Below are positions 1-10,103 of a stretch of DNA of 26,760 bases, one piece after another. Each line of letters opens with the position of its first letter. The stretch's first letter is position 1. Source of the stretch: an uncultured Eggerthellaceae bacterium. Lineage in GTDB: Bacteria > Actinomycetota > Coriobacteriia > Coriobacteriales > Eggerthellaceae. The position numbers were made by a program, and so were the translations under genes. The stretch lies in assembly GCA_910584145.1 (NCBI GenBank), contig CAJTXX010000024.1:1-26760 (forward strand), in the 5' to 3' direction. Under the pieces are notes generated by a model. It ran no database searches, was not told the DNA's origin, and worked only from the letters and a program-made list of their open reading frames with translations.

Positions 1-52
1 CTGTCAGGTGTCCAGTTCAAGATTGCAGATGTCCACTTTAAGATTGCAATCA
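1..52. mobile_element. Probable terminal end of an IS21-type insertion sequence
   Basis: Two near-identical 18-bp units lie in tandem at 10-27 and 31-48 with a 21-bp period (GTCCA-TT-AAGATTGCA, differing at two positions). Read from the other strand the segment starts TGATTGCAATCTTAAAGTGG. Short repeated units of this kind, with a TG start at the tip, are typical of the ends of IS21-family elements. The element body would lie to the left of the window. No transposase is visible here, so this is a call from end structure only. Confidence 0.4.
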
Positions 53-131
53 ACCGTTAGTACGAGAAGTTTCTTGCCTCCGCTGTTTGTGAAGAGACTG
101 TGATTTGTCGGGACGAGTTTCGGCTTGCGGG

Positions 132-161
132 TTGCATTCCGTTTTCAAACGGTGATTAAAT
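132..161 (+). promoter_or_regulatory. Candidate promoter with an embedded inverted repeat, upstream of the giant adhesin
   Basis: A TTGCAT box (132-137) and a TTAAAT box (156-161) are separated by 18 bp, a plausible -35/-10 pair. The spacer holds an inverted repeat, CCGTTT-TC-AAACGG (139-152), that could be an operator or a small hairpin. This would give a leader of roughly 115 bases before the ATG at 286. The rest of 53-285 has no gene I can support. Confidence 0.3.
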
Positions 162-285
162 GCGAGCTGCCCGGAAGGGCACAGTACATCGGGTAGTAAG
201 GACGCAAAGGTTCGTTCGGGACAATGCGTGTGAGGCCGCAAGGCTGATCCGTAAAAAAGCGAACCGGCAAAAAGGGACGATTACT

Positions 286-3200
286 ATGGTTAAGACCAGT
301 GTACCCGCACGGGTATTGTCGGTCGCTTTGTCGGCCGCGCTCTGCTGCACGTTGGTGCCAGCAGAAGGTATCGCGTTCGCGGATGATATCAACGCAACAA
401 CCGAGCAGCCTGCTCAGGCTAGCGCCGATGAAGCGGCGGCCGCGCAGGCGAACGATGCTGTCGAAGCGCCCGCAAATGACGCCCCTGCTGCATCGGTGGA
501 CCGCGTGAGCGAAGATGTGCAGGTGAGCGCTCCTGAAGCTCCCGCATCTGATGCCGCCGCCGATGAGGCCGCCTCGGAGGGCACCCCTGAGGTTGCCGAC
601 GACATCGAGATAACCCGTACCAGCGTGAACCTGGCATCTGATGCCACCACCGTGTTCTCCTACAACGGGCTCGTGTTCGCGGTGAATGAGGACGACCCCG
701 ACACCGCCGCTTGCGTCGATTGGACGGGCACCGCTCCGGAAGGCGAGCTCCAGATACCCGCACAGGCTGTTGCTGCAGGGAAGGTTTATCCTGTGGTGCG
801 GATAATGAGCGGGGGGGGGTTCAGCGCTAGACGGGGATAGTTCCGGAAACCCTGAAAAAAATTCAGCCGCTGACGCGGCATCTGCAACGGAAGGCTCTGA
901 TCCTGCCGCCGGCAACGGCGATGTTGCGGACGCTTCCGACGATGGCGCAGCTTCTGCCCCGAACCCCTATGCAACCGATCTCTACACCGACGCGGATAAA
1001 GCGCCCGGTGTGACCTCCATCTCCATACCGGCTGGTGTCGAGCAGATCGACCCTGCCTTCTTCCAGCTGTTCCCGAATGCTGCTTCGGTGATGGTCGCGG
1101 GCGATAACCCGCGCTTCCAATCTTTCAACGGCATGCTGTTCACAGCAGACCTTGCGAACCTCCTCCTCGTTCCCGAGGGTATGGAGGGCGTAGCCGTGCT
1201 CCCCGGTTCTTTGGCCACTGTCCCTGCTTATGTGATTTCCCGTTGCAAAAAGCTTTACGGCCTGACTCTTACCTCGGGGAGCACCGGCTCATCTGCCCTC
1301 ACCGCTCAGGATGGGATCCTCTATACATCAGATAAAACGACCCTCTTGGCCGCCACGGCCGGCATCGGCGCGAGCGTTGCGATCGCACCTGAGTGCACCA
1401 CCATCGCCGAGGGCGCCTTCTGGGGCAACGACGGCTTGAAGACGATCATCAGCAATGGTGATGTATCTGACATAGCCGTGGGTGCGAAGAACGCGGAAAC
1501 CAGCACTGACGCTTCTGTGCCAGCATCCGCTTTCAATCCCGAGACCATCGGATCTGCCGCGGTCATAACCGAGAATCGTGCTGCTTGGGAAGCTGCTGGC
1601 TTCACTCACTTCGCGGAACCTGCGAAGCCGGGGGATGCTACCACCCTCGCACCTGATGAGAGCGGTTTCGTCTATACCCTCATGGAAGACGGGCACCTCT
1701 CCGTGAAATGGGCAGGAAATGCTCCTGCGACAGGCGAGCGCACCATCGTCGAGAGCGCGACCTTGCATGGTGTGAACTACACCGTCACCACTATCGAAGA
1801 TGGCGCGTTCCGCGACCAGACCGAGCTCACGGGGCTCACGCTGCCCAGCACCATCACCTCCATAGGCGACTCCGCTTTCGCAGGCTGCACCGCGCTGGGA
1901 AGCATCCAGATACCGGGCAGCACCGTCTCCATCGGCGCATCCGCCTTCGAGGGCTGCACCAGCCTCGCCGGCATCGCGCTCGGCGGTGGCCTTCGCATGA
2001 TAGGCGAGCGCGCCTTCGCGGGCACGGCGCTCGAAGAGATCATGCTGCCTACCGCAGTGCAGGAGATAGGCGCACAGGCTTTCGCCGATTGCGCGCAGCT
2101 GCGATCGATCATCGCGCTGGGCATGCCGTCCGATGTCGACGCCGCCGCGCTGCAGGGCGCAACCAATGTGAACATCTACGTGCCCAGCGCCGATGTCGCG
2201 GCATTCAACCCCGGGGCGCCCGCCGCGGGCAACCACCTGCTGCCCTACGGTGTGACGACTGGCGCCGAGGTGTACACGATGCTCCCCGGTGACACCGCGA
2301 ATGCGTTCACCGATGGCGGCAGCCTGCAAGCGCCTGAGGGTGTCGAGGTGGCTCTGGCCTACAAGGCATCCACGATCAGCGCCGAGAAAGATGGTCAGCT
2401 GCACGCCATGAAGCCTGGCACGAGCTCGGTGACCTACACCCTCTCCTACCGCGACCGCGAGCTCGCGAAGGTCTCCTGCGCCGTGGTGGTGAATAGCGCT
2501 CCGAAACCCGCTCAGCCCGAAGCCGCCGAACCCGGCTCTGAGGCCACCCCCGAAGACGACGAGGATGCCGACCCAGAGGGCGAAGGCACACCAGAAGGCG
2601 AGCCGTCAATAGACGAGGAAGCCACAGCGGGGGATGCCGCTGCGCCCGAGGAAGGCCCGGAAGACGTTATAGGTGACGAGCCTTCATCTGGCGAGGTAAC
2701 CGAGCAGCCCGACGCCGAGCAGGACGGCACGGATATCCGCGATGTCATTCTAAGCGAGGATGTTTCACTCGATAGCTCCTCAACTGATGGCATTGAGGAT
2801 TCGATTTACGATGCCGCCGAGGAAGACGGTATCAATCCTGCAACAACTAAACTCGCTACTCTTCTGGACAAAGCCGCAGCTAATCTTTTCACTGTTGGGC
2901 AGGCAAGTGGTAGGGATAATGCTGCAGATGAGGGAATCGGCAACAAAGCGAGGGCTGTTGTGGCATCCCCAGTCGATTTTTTCACCTCAGAGAATCGTTT
3001 TAATACGACTTTTCATCCCAATACAGGAACCATATTTGCGTATTGGGCTGACGCTTCATGGTTACGTGCTGATGATGATAACGGTAATGCGACGGAGAAT
3101 ATCTTCAAATTGACGGCAAGTCAAGCTGTATTGATTCCCCATGATAGCTGGGGAAGTGCAGGAATTGGCAAACCTGATGCATCGGATCCTCCGGATACTC

Positions 3201-6200
3201 TTAAAGGCGCGTACTTTCATACTGGAGGTTATGTGAATGCAGCCAAAAAGAAGGAGCTGAATAAAACCGACACGAACGTATCTCCATCCCATGACAACAA
3301 GTTCGCATTTAACATAAAAGCAAGGAAAACGGGGTACGATTTTGATGGCTGGCGAAAAGGCAGCGCCACGGGAACTGTATTCAGCGGTGATACGGAGTTA
3401 GCAAAGAATCTCACTTTGTATGCGAGCTGGAAGGCACATGAGTATACATTTACTTTTGATGATAATGGCGGCACGGGTGGTCCTAGCTCTATAAAGCAGG
3501 CATATGATGCCACCATAAAATCGATCAGCAAAAAGCCGACTTGGAAGAACAGCGGGAAGTCATTCAATGGATATTGGTACGAATATACCGACGCCAGCGG
3601 CAATCCTAAGGCGATACAGTATTACGACAAAGATCTGAAACCGAAGAGCGGTACATATACCGCTGCGTACAGCATAACTCTTAAAGCGCATTGGACCAAC
3701 AACCAGTTCCAGCTTACTTTTAATGACGATGGCGGTTCAGGTGGTCCGGGCACATCGTTGAAGGCGACTTACGACACTGCGTTGCCAGTGCCGACTACAG
3801 GTGGCATACCTTCGAAGGCGAACTATGTTTTTCAAGGGTACTATACAGCGAAAAATGGCGCAGGCACTAAATACTATAAGCCAAGCTCCGATGGTAAAAA
3901 GCTCGAGGTTGCTCTTAGTCCGAACAAATATACGAGTACTGCGCCCCTTAATCTCTATGCACATTGGACAGGAGAAGGGACTGCTCTCGTATTCAATGCG
4001 AATGGAGGGTATGGGTCGACTCCTTCGACTAGTATGGCGATCTGGGCGGAGTATGGTGCTGTAATGCCAGATATCGGCTCTGTTAAACCATATCGCACTG
4101 GTTATACATTTCTTGGCTGGTATGACACGAGTGGCGCTAATGCTTCTGGTGGTCATAGATACTACGACCAGAACAACGCTGCTTGTCAAGAAAAATGGCT
4201 CACCTCGCGCCCCGCTACCGGACAGATGACCCTCTATGCCCATTGGGGTTATAAAGCTACGGTATACGAGCCTATCTACACTAGCGGTAATAATCGGGTG
4301 ACAGCAGTTGAGTATCCGATAGCCCAAGACGGCACCTTCGCTGATAATGTTAACTTCGGAACCAAGGGCTATCCCCTTACTTATTTGGGATTATACGCAG
4401 ATAATTCCTCCTCTGCGTTCTCTCAAAAATATAATCCGGATGGAGAATGGAGTGATTCTTATTCGAGCCCCTCGGGGAATATGGTTTTATTCCCCCTCTA
4501 TTCTGGCTCTACGGCGCTGAGTCCGAATGGCGGCGAAGCGGGATCGATGTCGTCTGTTTGCTATATCGTGACAGCGCCTTATCAGAATGGAGCAGCATAC
4601 AATCGTTATTGGCTTACAGGAGACACTAGGCTCTTATCCTCTAATTCGGGCGGCATGGTCCATGTCAACTACTATCCAATGGCCAGTAATTGGCAGCCCA
4701 CAAAGGATAATAATAAATTCAAGGGTTTTTACACCGACTCTTCAGTTACCGGTACGCCACTGATCGCGCCGGACTATCAAGCTGGTACTCAGCTGACCTA
4801 CGGCAGCTTTACACTGCCGACGCTGTACGCCGGGTGGCTGTACGCGCGTTACACGATCGTCTATCGGCCAAATGGGGCAGTAGGAGGTTCTGCGGTACCC
4901 ACTTCTACCGTTGCTTATGCGGGTACCAATCCTACTATCAGTCAGTGCTTGTATAGGCCGGCCGATGGGACGAGCTTTGTAGAGTGGAATACGAAAGCGG
5001 ACGGATCTGGAACGCATGTACCTGGCTCTACAACAGGAACAACTGTATATGAAGGAGACCTTTCCACTGCGAACGGAGCATACATTGAGCTGTTTGCTAT
5101 ATGGAGGAATCATACATATTCAATCGTATATCATCCGAACGATGGTCATAGCGATACAGGTCGGCTGATGTATTCTGATGCGGTCTGCAACACGACAGTT
5201 ACTATCAATAAGAACACCTATATTGCGCCAGATAATTATCATTTCTCTGGCTTCTGGAATACTAAAGCTGACGGGAGCGGCACATCCATCGAAGGAAGCA
5301 CAGAAAAGAGCACTACCTATAATCGTAATCTAACACATGAAGACGGAGGAGTTGTGCACCTCTATGCTCAATGGGATCCGAACATATACAACATTAGGCT
5401 AAGCAATAAACATGCTGATAAAAACGGCACATCGAGTGTATATTTGAAATTCGGCGTGGGTTATTACTCGGATGCTGATTGCAAGAATCCCATAACCAAA
5501 ATAGATGCCCCCGAGCGTCTCGGGTATTCATTTGGGGGCTACGCCATGTTGTGCAATGGTCAAGGTGTTATCACAGATACTTCTGGAACAAGCTTTGAAG
5601 AGAGCACCGGAAGCGGGCCAGGACTCGATCCCACATGGAATGCAATAACATACACCATACGCTTGCACCCGAATTTCGCGGAATCGGCGGATACTGCACA
5701 GGACGTTCCCTTCACATTTGATGATCTTGATAAGACGCCGCGTCCGTCGGTGGGTGAGACGCCGTTCGATCGTGACTATTTCGAGTTCAACAAATGGACT
5801 GAGTATGCAAACGGTACCGGAACCTCGTATGGTCCGAACTTCATCGTCACCCGTGATCTGGCTGAGAAGATAGCGAAGTCTGGGTCGTCGATCTATGATC
5901 TGTATGCCCAGTGGACGCAGGTCGCTTTCAATGTGACGTTCGTGACGAATGGCGGGACGCCTCAGCCTGATTCCCAGATGGTGCGCAACGGCACGAAGGT
6001 CACCGAACCGGGGGCTTCTGACCCTGATCTTGAGGTGAAGCGCCCGGGCTACACGCTCGAGGGCTGGTATAAGGACGCGAAGTTCACCGGCAAGCCGTGG
6101 GATTTCGCCACCGACCTCATGCCCAATGGAGATTTGACGCTGTATGCCAAGTGGAAGAACAACACCTTCATGGTGACGTTCGACCCGGGCCGCGGCACGG

Positions 6201-7444
6201 GTGAGGTGCAGCAAAAAGAGTACACCTACGAGGCAGTGGATGAGAATGGCGACCCGGTCTGGCAGAATCTGCTGGGCATCGACAGCGAGCTGGGCTTCTC
6301 TCGCACGGGAGGCAGATTCTCGGGTTGGTCGGTCAAGCCAGATCCTGAGCCCGGCGATAAGATTTGGACGAATGGGGCAGACGTGCGTACGGGTCTGTCG
6401 TATGGCGAGCCGGTGACGCTCTATGCGCAGTGGGACCCGGTGAGCTATCACGTGCTCTTCATGGCGAACGCGCCTGCCGACAGTGCGGTGGACAACCCGG
6501 CTGATATGGGGCTCGTCACGTACGCTTACCGGTTCCCGGAGAATACAAGGCCGAGCGATACGCTCAAGAACAACGAATTCACGTGTTCGGCGTACAGCTT
6601 CGACGGGTGGAATACGGCACCTGATGGGTCGGGCATCTCCTTCGCTAATGGAGCTGAAGTGGCAACGGCGCAAGGCTCACCGGGTGACGTGGTGCTGCAA
6701 GACCTGGCGATCAGCGGCGGCAGCATGATAGTCGTTCTGTACGCCCAATGGAAGGGCGCCGAGTACACGGTGCACTTCGAGCCGAACGTGCCCGAGGGCG
6801 AGGCGGTGGAGGGCGAGATGCCCGACCAGACCCTGAACTGGGGCGTGTCGCAGCCGCTGAATCCGAATGAGTACAGGCGCCCGGGTGGCTGGGTATTCGG
6901 CACCTGGAACACCCAGCCTGATGGCAGCGGCACGACGTATGCCGATGGTGCCTCCGTGCGCAACCTGCGCCCCGAGGCCGGGCAGGACCGCCCCACGTTG
7001 TATGCGCAATGGCGCATCACCTTCAATGTGGATGTGCCTACGGTAGATCGCATAAACGTGACCATGAACACCGAAGGCGAGTGGATAACCGTAGACAGCA
7101 CCGATGTGACTATCCGCTCGTACTCGCCGCTGCCGGTGGGCATAAAGGGCATCAGCTGTGAGGGCACCGACGGGTTGAGCGAGCTCCTTCAGGACACCTC
7201 GCAGGCCAACCAGCTGGTGCTGAACCTGAACTCACAAGGCACCACGGTACCGCTATCGGCGGGCACCACCTCCACCGATGCCGATTACTACTTCCGGCTG
7301 GAGAAGGGCTCGCTCGAAGCGCCGGCCACGCTGCCTATGAACGTAGACCTGGCAACGCGCAACCCCGATATCGGATTGAAGGAGCACCCAGACCCGATAA
7401 CGGCATTCCGCCTGACGTTCATGTTAGGCGTCGTGCAAGACTAG
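286..7444 (+). CDS. Giant secreted adhesin with BspA-type LRRs and Listeria-Bacteroides repeats, out of frame at a G9 tract
   Basis: The start is the ATG at 286, preceded by AAAAAGGGA, and it opens a signal peptide (about residues 1-31, ending AFA-DD). The frame stops at 838-840, just after nine G at 811-819. The frame one base over is open from there to 7444, with matching composition on both sides, so one G fewer restores a protein of 2385 residues. As read, only a 184-residue stub is made. Restored order: Ala/Asp-rich stretch, BspA-type leucine-rich repeats (about 1790-2190, TSIGDSAFAGCTAL-like units), a BIG2-like domain (about 2290-2500), an acidic linker (2515-2760), about 13 Listeria-Bacteroides repeats ending LYAHW/LYAQW (2960-7010), and a C-terminal beta-rich domain (7015-7441) resembling the small protein at 8285. 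There is no sortase signal or C-terminal membrane segment. Positions 2745-5730 are visibly AT-richer. The role is probably host or matrix adhesion; the ligand is unknown. Confidence 0.8.
811..819 (+). repeat. Poly-G tract (G9) interrupting the adhesin reading frame; candidate phase-variation switch
   Basis: Nine consecutive G bases are read GGG GGG GGG TTC in the upstream frame and lead to TAG at 838. Eight G (or eleven) would give GGG GGG GGT TCA and join the long downstream frame. It is the longest homopolymer I see in the window; others reach six or seven. It sits at about codon 176, after the signal peptide and before all recognisable domains, so a length change would switch the whole adhesin on or off. 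Confidence 0.75.
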
Positions 7445-7467
7445 CGCCCCCTTCCAGGACCAAGCGA

Positions 7468-7497
7468 ACCTGAGCCTGCAACCCCGTAGGCTCAGGT
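7468..7497 (+). terminator. Hairpin between the giant adhesin and the next gene (no U-run)
   Basis: A perfect 10-bp stem (ACCTGAGCCT at 7468-7477 with AGGCTCAGGT at 7488-7497) closes a 10-base loop 23 bases after the adhesin stop. No T-run follows, so it is more likely an RNA-stabilising or attenuating hairpin than a full terminator. The next gene starts 55 bases further on. Confidence 0.35.
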
Positions 7498-7551
7498 ACC
7501 CCCATAGCAAATACAGGCGAAGACCCGATCAGATCGAAGGAAAACCGAGGA

Positions 7552-8205
7552 ATGGCAGACAAGAAGAACAACGTACGTATCCAGCCGAGCATGGTGCAGG
7601 TGCCGAAAGGGAGCATGGCCTCCGGCGGCGTGCCGCACATGGGAGTGGCCACCGCCGGCATGCCCGGGCAAGGCCCGGCAGGGCAGCGTCCGGGCGCAGA
7701 CGAGCCCGGCGGCACCAAGCGCACAGCCCTCATAGTGCTCGGCATCGTGGTGGCGGCTATCGCCATATGGGTGTGCGTGTGGCTGTTCGCATGCGGCGGG
7801 CCCAACATGTTCGACCCGCACGCCCAGAACGGGCAAGCGCCCTACAAGACGCAAGAGGAGATGCAAGCAGAGCTCGACCGCGAGGTCGAGGAGGGCATGT
7901 TCAACATCTCGATCGCCTCATCCATCCAGTTCGACAGCGGGGACGCCGAGGGCACGGCCTACATCGAGAACGTGCCGGGCAACCACTACCTCATGCGCGT
8001 GAAGATCACCGAGGATGCCACAGGCGATGTCCTCTATGAATCGGGCGTCCTCAAGCCCAACCAGTTCATCGAGAAGATAGCCCTTGCCAAAGACCTCGAT
8101 GAGGGCATGTACCCGGCAACGGCGACCTTCACCGCGCTCGACGAGACCACCTACGAGGAGGTGGGCCAAGCCGGCGCGAAAGTGGTGATCAACGTAGCGG
8201 GATAG
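7552..8205 (+). CDS. N-terminally membrane-anchored protein with an extracellular beta-sandwich-like domain (paralogue of 9135-10013)
   Basis: This gene encodes 217 residues. The start ATG at 7552 follows a GAAGGA/GAGGA purine stretch. Residues 1-54 are Gly/Pro/Met-rich and basic near the membrane. A single hydrophobic segment spans about 56-79 (ALIVLGIVVAAIAIW core), so by the positive-inside rule the C-terminal domain is outside. Residues 100-217 carry EMQAELDREVEEGMFNIS, IENVPGNHYLM and a closing VGQAGAKVVI, shared almost word for word with the protein at 9135. I do not recognise a named family. The repeated short strands suggest an Ig-like or beta-sandwich fold. It lies between a giant adhesin and a small secreted protein, so a membrane partner or assembly role for those is plausible but inferred. 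Confidence 0.8.
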   Translation: MADKKNNVRIQPSMVQVPKGSMASGGVPHMGVATAGMPGQGPAGQRPGADEPGGTKRTALIVLGIVVAAIAIWVCVWLFACGGPNMFDPHAQNGQAPYKTQEEMQAELDREVEEGMFNISIASSIQFDSGDAEGTAYIENVPGNHYLMRVKITEDATGDVLYESGVLKPNQFIEKIALAKDLDEGMYPATATFTALDETTYEEVGQAGAKVVINVAG

Positions 8206-8270
8206 AGACTGGTCAAACGTGCATCGGGAGTGCACTTGACATAAGAGCAAGCAGGAAGATGGCTTGGATA

Positions 8271-8277
8271 AAGGAGG
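8271..8277 (+). promoter_or_regulatory. Strong ribosome binding site for the small secreted protein
   Basis: AAGGAGG lies 7 bases before the ATG at 8285 and is the best Shine-Dalgarno match in the cluster. It fixes the start at 8285 and suggests this protein is made in higher amounts than its neighbours. Confidence 0.7.
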
Positions 8278-8284
8278 AAAAGCC

Positions 8285-9103
8285 ATGAAGAAGACGAACA
8301 AGATGCTCGGGGCGCTCGCCCTGAGCGCGACGCTGGCGCTGGGTTGCGCAGCACCTGCGTTCGCAGACCCGTATGGCACCGATGTGGATGGCGCTTCGGT
8401 GGAGACGAAGAAGCAGGGCGAGTCGGTGGCGACCGATGTGAAGGTGGCCACCATCGTCACCAACATCAACGTCGCAGTGCCGCTGAACGTCACCATCGTG
8501 GCCGATGCTGCCAGCAACCAGGTGCTCGCGCCCTCAGCTGGCCTGAAGCACTATGCCGGTGGCGCATATGACGGCTCTGCCACCACGGGATACCGCATCG
8601 AGAACTACTCGCCGTTCCCGGTGAAGATCGCCGATATCGCGACGCTCGATACGAGCGCAGGCGGCTGGGCGCTCGTGAGCACCGATGTGCTCGGGCAAGA
8701 GGCGGCTGCAGGCTCGATCGGCGACCTGAACCTGACGCTCAAGCCCGCCAATGCCGGCTCCACCATCACCGGCGGCACGATGATCAGCAACGACGAGGGC
8801 AACAAGAACCCTGATGCTGAGACGACGGGCATCAACCTGGCTGACGTGAAGGTGGCAGCAGAGGGCGACAAGAGCGGCACCGACCCGAAGTGGACGATCG
8901 ACCGCAAGGTCTCTGATGACGAGCCTGCCATCATGGGCCTTCTGCTGTCGGGCGCGAACTCCATCCTGAAGAACGTCAACGAGGGCAGCATCCTCATGGG
9001 TTCGGCTGACGCCCCGGTAGACTCCGACCCGGTGGCTGCCGATAACGCCTTCAAGATCTTCTACGTGGTGGGCGCCACGAGCCTGGCATCGGCAGGCGCC
9101 TAG
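8285..9103 (+). CDS. Small secreted protein, WxL-like, sharing its domain with the C-terminus of the giant adhesin
   Basis: This gene encodes 272 residues, with the start fixed by AAGGAGG. A classical signal peptide covers about residues 1-27 (MKKTNK basic end, hydrophobic core, AFA-DP cleavage site). The mature protein has no membrane segment and no sorting signal. Its pattern, VAVPLNVTI, then YRIENYSPFPVKI, then NAFKIFYVVG at the end, matches the order seen in the last 140 residues of the giant adhesin (VDRINVTM, IRSYSPLPVGI, TAFRLTFMLG). It also has two W-x-L/I motifs (WAL, WTI), as WxL cell-wall proteins of Firmicutes do, but I cannot show that it belongs to that family. Its place between the two paralogous membrane proteins and its strong ribosome binding site suggest an abundant structural or docking subunit of the same surface assembly. 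Confidence 0.75.
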   Translation: MKKTNKMLGALALSATLALGCAAPAFADPYGTDVDGASVETKKQGESVATDVKVATIVTNINVAVPLNVTIVADAASNQVLAPSAGLKHYAGGAYDGSATTGYRIENYSPFPVKIADIATLDTSAGGWALVSTDVLGQEAAAGSIGDLNLTLKPANAGSTITGGTMISNDEGNKNPDAETTGINLADVKVAAEGDKSGTDPKWTIDRKVSDDEPAIMGLLLSGANSILKNVNEGSILMGSADAPVDSDPVAADNAFKIFYVVGATSLASAGA

Positions 9104-9134
9104 GCATCCGCGCGAGAGGAAAGGAACGACCACG

Positions 9135-10013
9135 ATGACACGAGCTGCCCGCGGGAGAGACGACGCAAGCATCGCAACGGGTATTGACGCACCGCGCGAG
9201 CGGGGGCCCGAGGGCGGCATCGTGCGTTTTGGGATGGGATCGGGCGCCGCAAGGACGGGCGGCGCCCCGTATCCCACAGCTGACATGCCGACTGGTAGCG
9301 GGAGAGCAGCTGGCGCTCCGTACCAGTCGGCGCCAAGCGCCGGGCCGGGCGCTGTGGCCGGTGTGCATGCGGCCTACGCGGGGGTGCATGGGGGGCTAGC
9401 GGGGGGCGCAGCGGGAGGCGTTGCTGATGCAGCCTCAGCCGCTCCGCCGACCTACGCCGCCTACGCGCAGGCCCGCTATGTGCCGCCTGCCACCTCGCAG
9501 CCGGTGCAGCCCGAGAAGAAGGGCAAGCGCCGCGCGGCGTTCTGGATAGGGCTCGTCGTGCTCGTGGCCTGCATAGCGCTCGCCATCTTGCTCGCGCTTT
9601 CCATGTGCGATGGCAAGAGCTCACGCCAAGGCAGCTTAGGCCAGCTCGAGGGCAAGAGCGACGCTGAGATGCAAGCCGAGCTTAACCGCGTGGTGGACGA
9701 GGGCATGTTCAACATATCCATCGCCAGCAGCGTGGCGTTCGACGGCCCGAGCGCGCCAGGGGAGCTGCGCATAGAGAACGTGCCGGGCAACCACTACCTG
9801 ATGAAGGTTGACATCGTGCGTGATGACACGGGAGAGAAGATCTACGAGACCGACATGATAGAGCCGAACCATCACATCCAATCAGACACGCTCGATGCGA
9901 GCCTTCCAGCAGGCTACTACGACTGCACTGCCATCTTCTACGCCTTCGACATGGAGACAGAAGAGCCGGTGGGGCAAGCCGCGGCGAAGATCGTCATACA
10001 GATGGCGGGATAG
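9135..10013 (+). CDS. N-terminally membrane-anchored protein, paralogue of 7552-8205, with a long Gly/Ala/Pro-rich cytoplasmic tail
   Basis: This gene encodes 292 residues. The ATG at 9135 follows GAGAGGAAAGGA. Residues 1-130 are low-complexity (Gly, Ala, Pro, Tyr) and end in a basic KKGKRR. A single membrane segment follows at about 134-156 (FWIGLVVLVACIALAILLAL), then the outside domain (about 175-292), which copies that of 7552-8205: EMQAELNRVVDEGMFNISIA, IENVPGNHYLM, closing VGQAAAKIVI. The cytoplasmic tails of the two paralogues are unrelated, so the shared outside domain is probably the working part and each tail may serve a different partner. It sits between the small secreted protein and the large sortase-anchored repeat protein, 31 and 90 bases from them. 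No named family was recognised. Confidence 0.8.
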   Translation: MTRAARGRDDASIATGIDAPRERGPEGGIVRFGMGSGAARTGGAPYPTADMPTGSGRAAGAPYQSAPSAGPGAVAGVHAAYAGVHGGLAGGAAGGVADAASAAPPTYAAYAQARYVPPATSQPVQPEKKGKRRAAFWIGLVVLVACIALAILLALSMCDGKSSRQGSLGQLEGKSDAEMQAELNRVVDEGMFNISIASSVAFDGPSAPGELRIENVPGNHYLMKVDIVRDDTGEKIYETDMIEPNHHIQSDTLDASLPAGYYDCTAIFYAFDMETEEPVGQAAAKIVIQMAG

Positions 10014-10103
10014 GCCGCGCATCGCGGTAGCGCCGGAAGCGAACGGCAGCGACGACAGGAACAGCAAGCGAGAGCAAGCGTAAAGGGATACCAAGAGGGA
10101 ACA

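Noticed and set aside
190..250. GGACGCAAAG in the adhesin leader, recalling part of a GEMM-I (cyclic di-GMP) riboswitch
   Set aside because: The partner segment GGCAAACC and the second stem with its receptor are not visible, so the match is one short motif only. A covariance search with the Rfam model would settle it.
855..861. A7 run shortly after the G9 tract as a second slippage site
   Set aside because: The upstream frame already stops at 838-840, so a shift at 855-861 cannot rescue it.
1010..1012. GTG at 1010 as the true start of the long frame
   Set aside because: The same frame is open back through 812 with coding-like sequence, there is no ribosome binding site, and the signal peptide lies upstream in the other frame.
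2960..7010. Regularly spaced repeats as a possible CRISPR array
   Set aside because: They are protein-level repeats (LYAHW/LYAQW) in an open frame with divergent DNA, not identical short DNA repeats.
8234..8239. TTGACA upstream of the small secreted protein as a -35 box
   Set aside because: No acceptable -10 box lies 16-18 bases downstream.
9390..9406. Two G6 runs in the tail of the second membrane protein as further phase switches
   Set aside because: Runs of six are short for a switch and the frame is intact.
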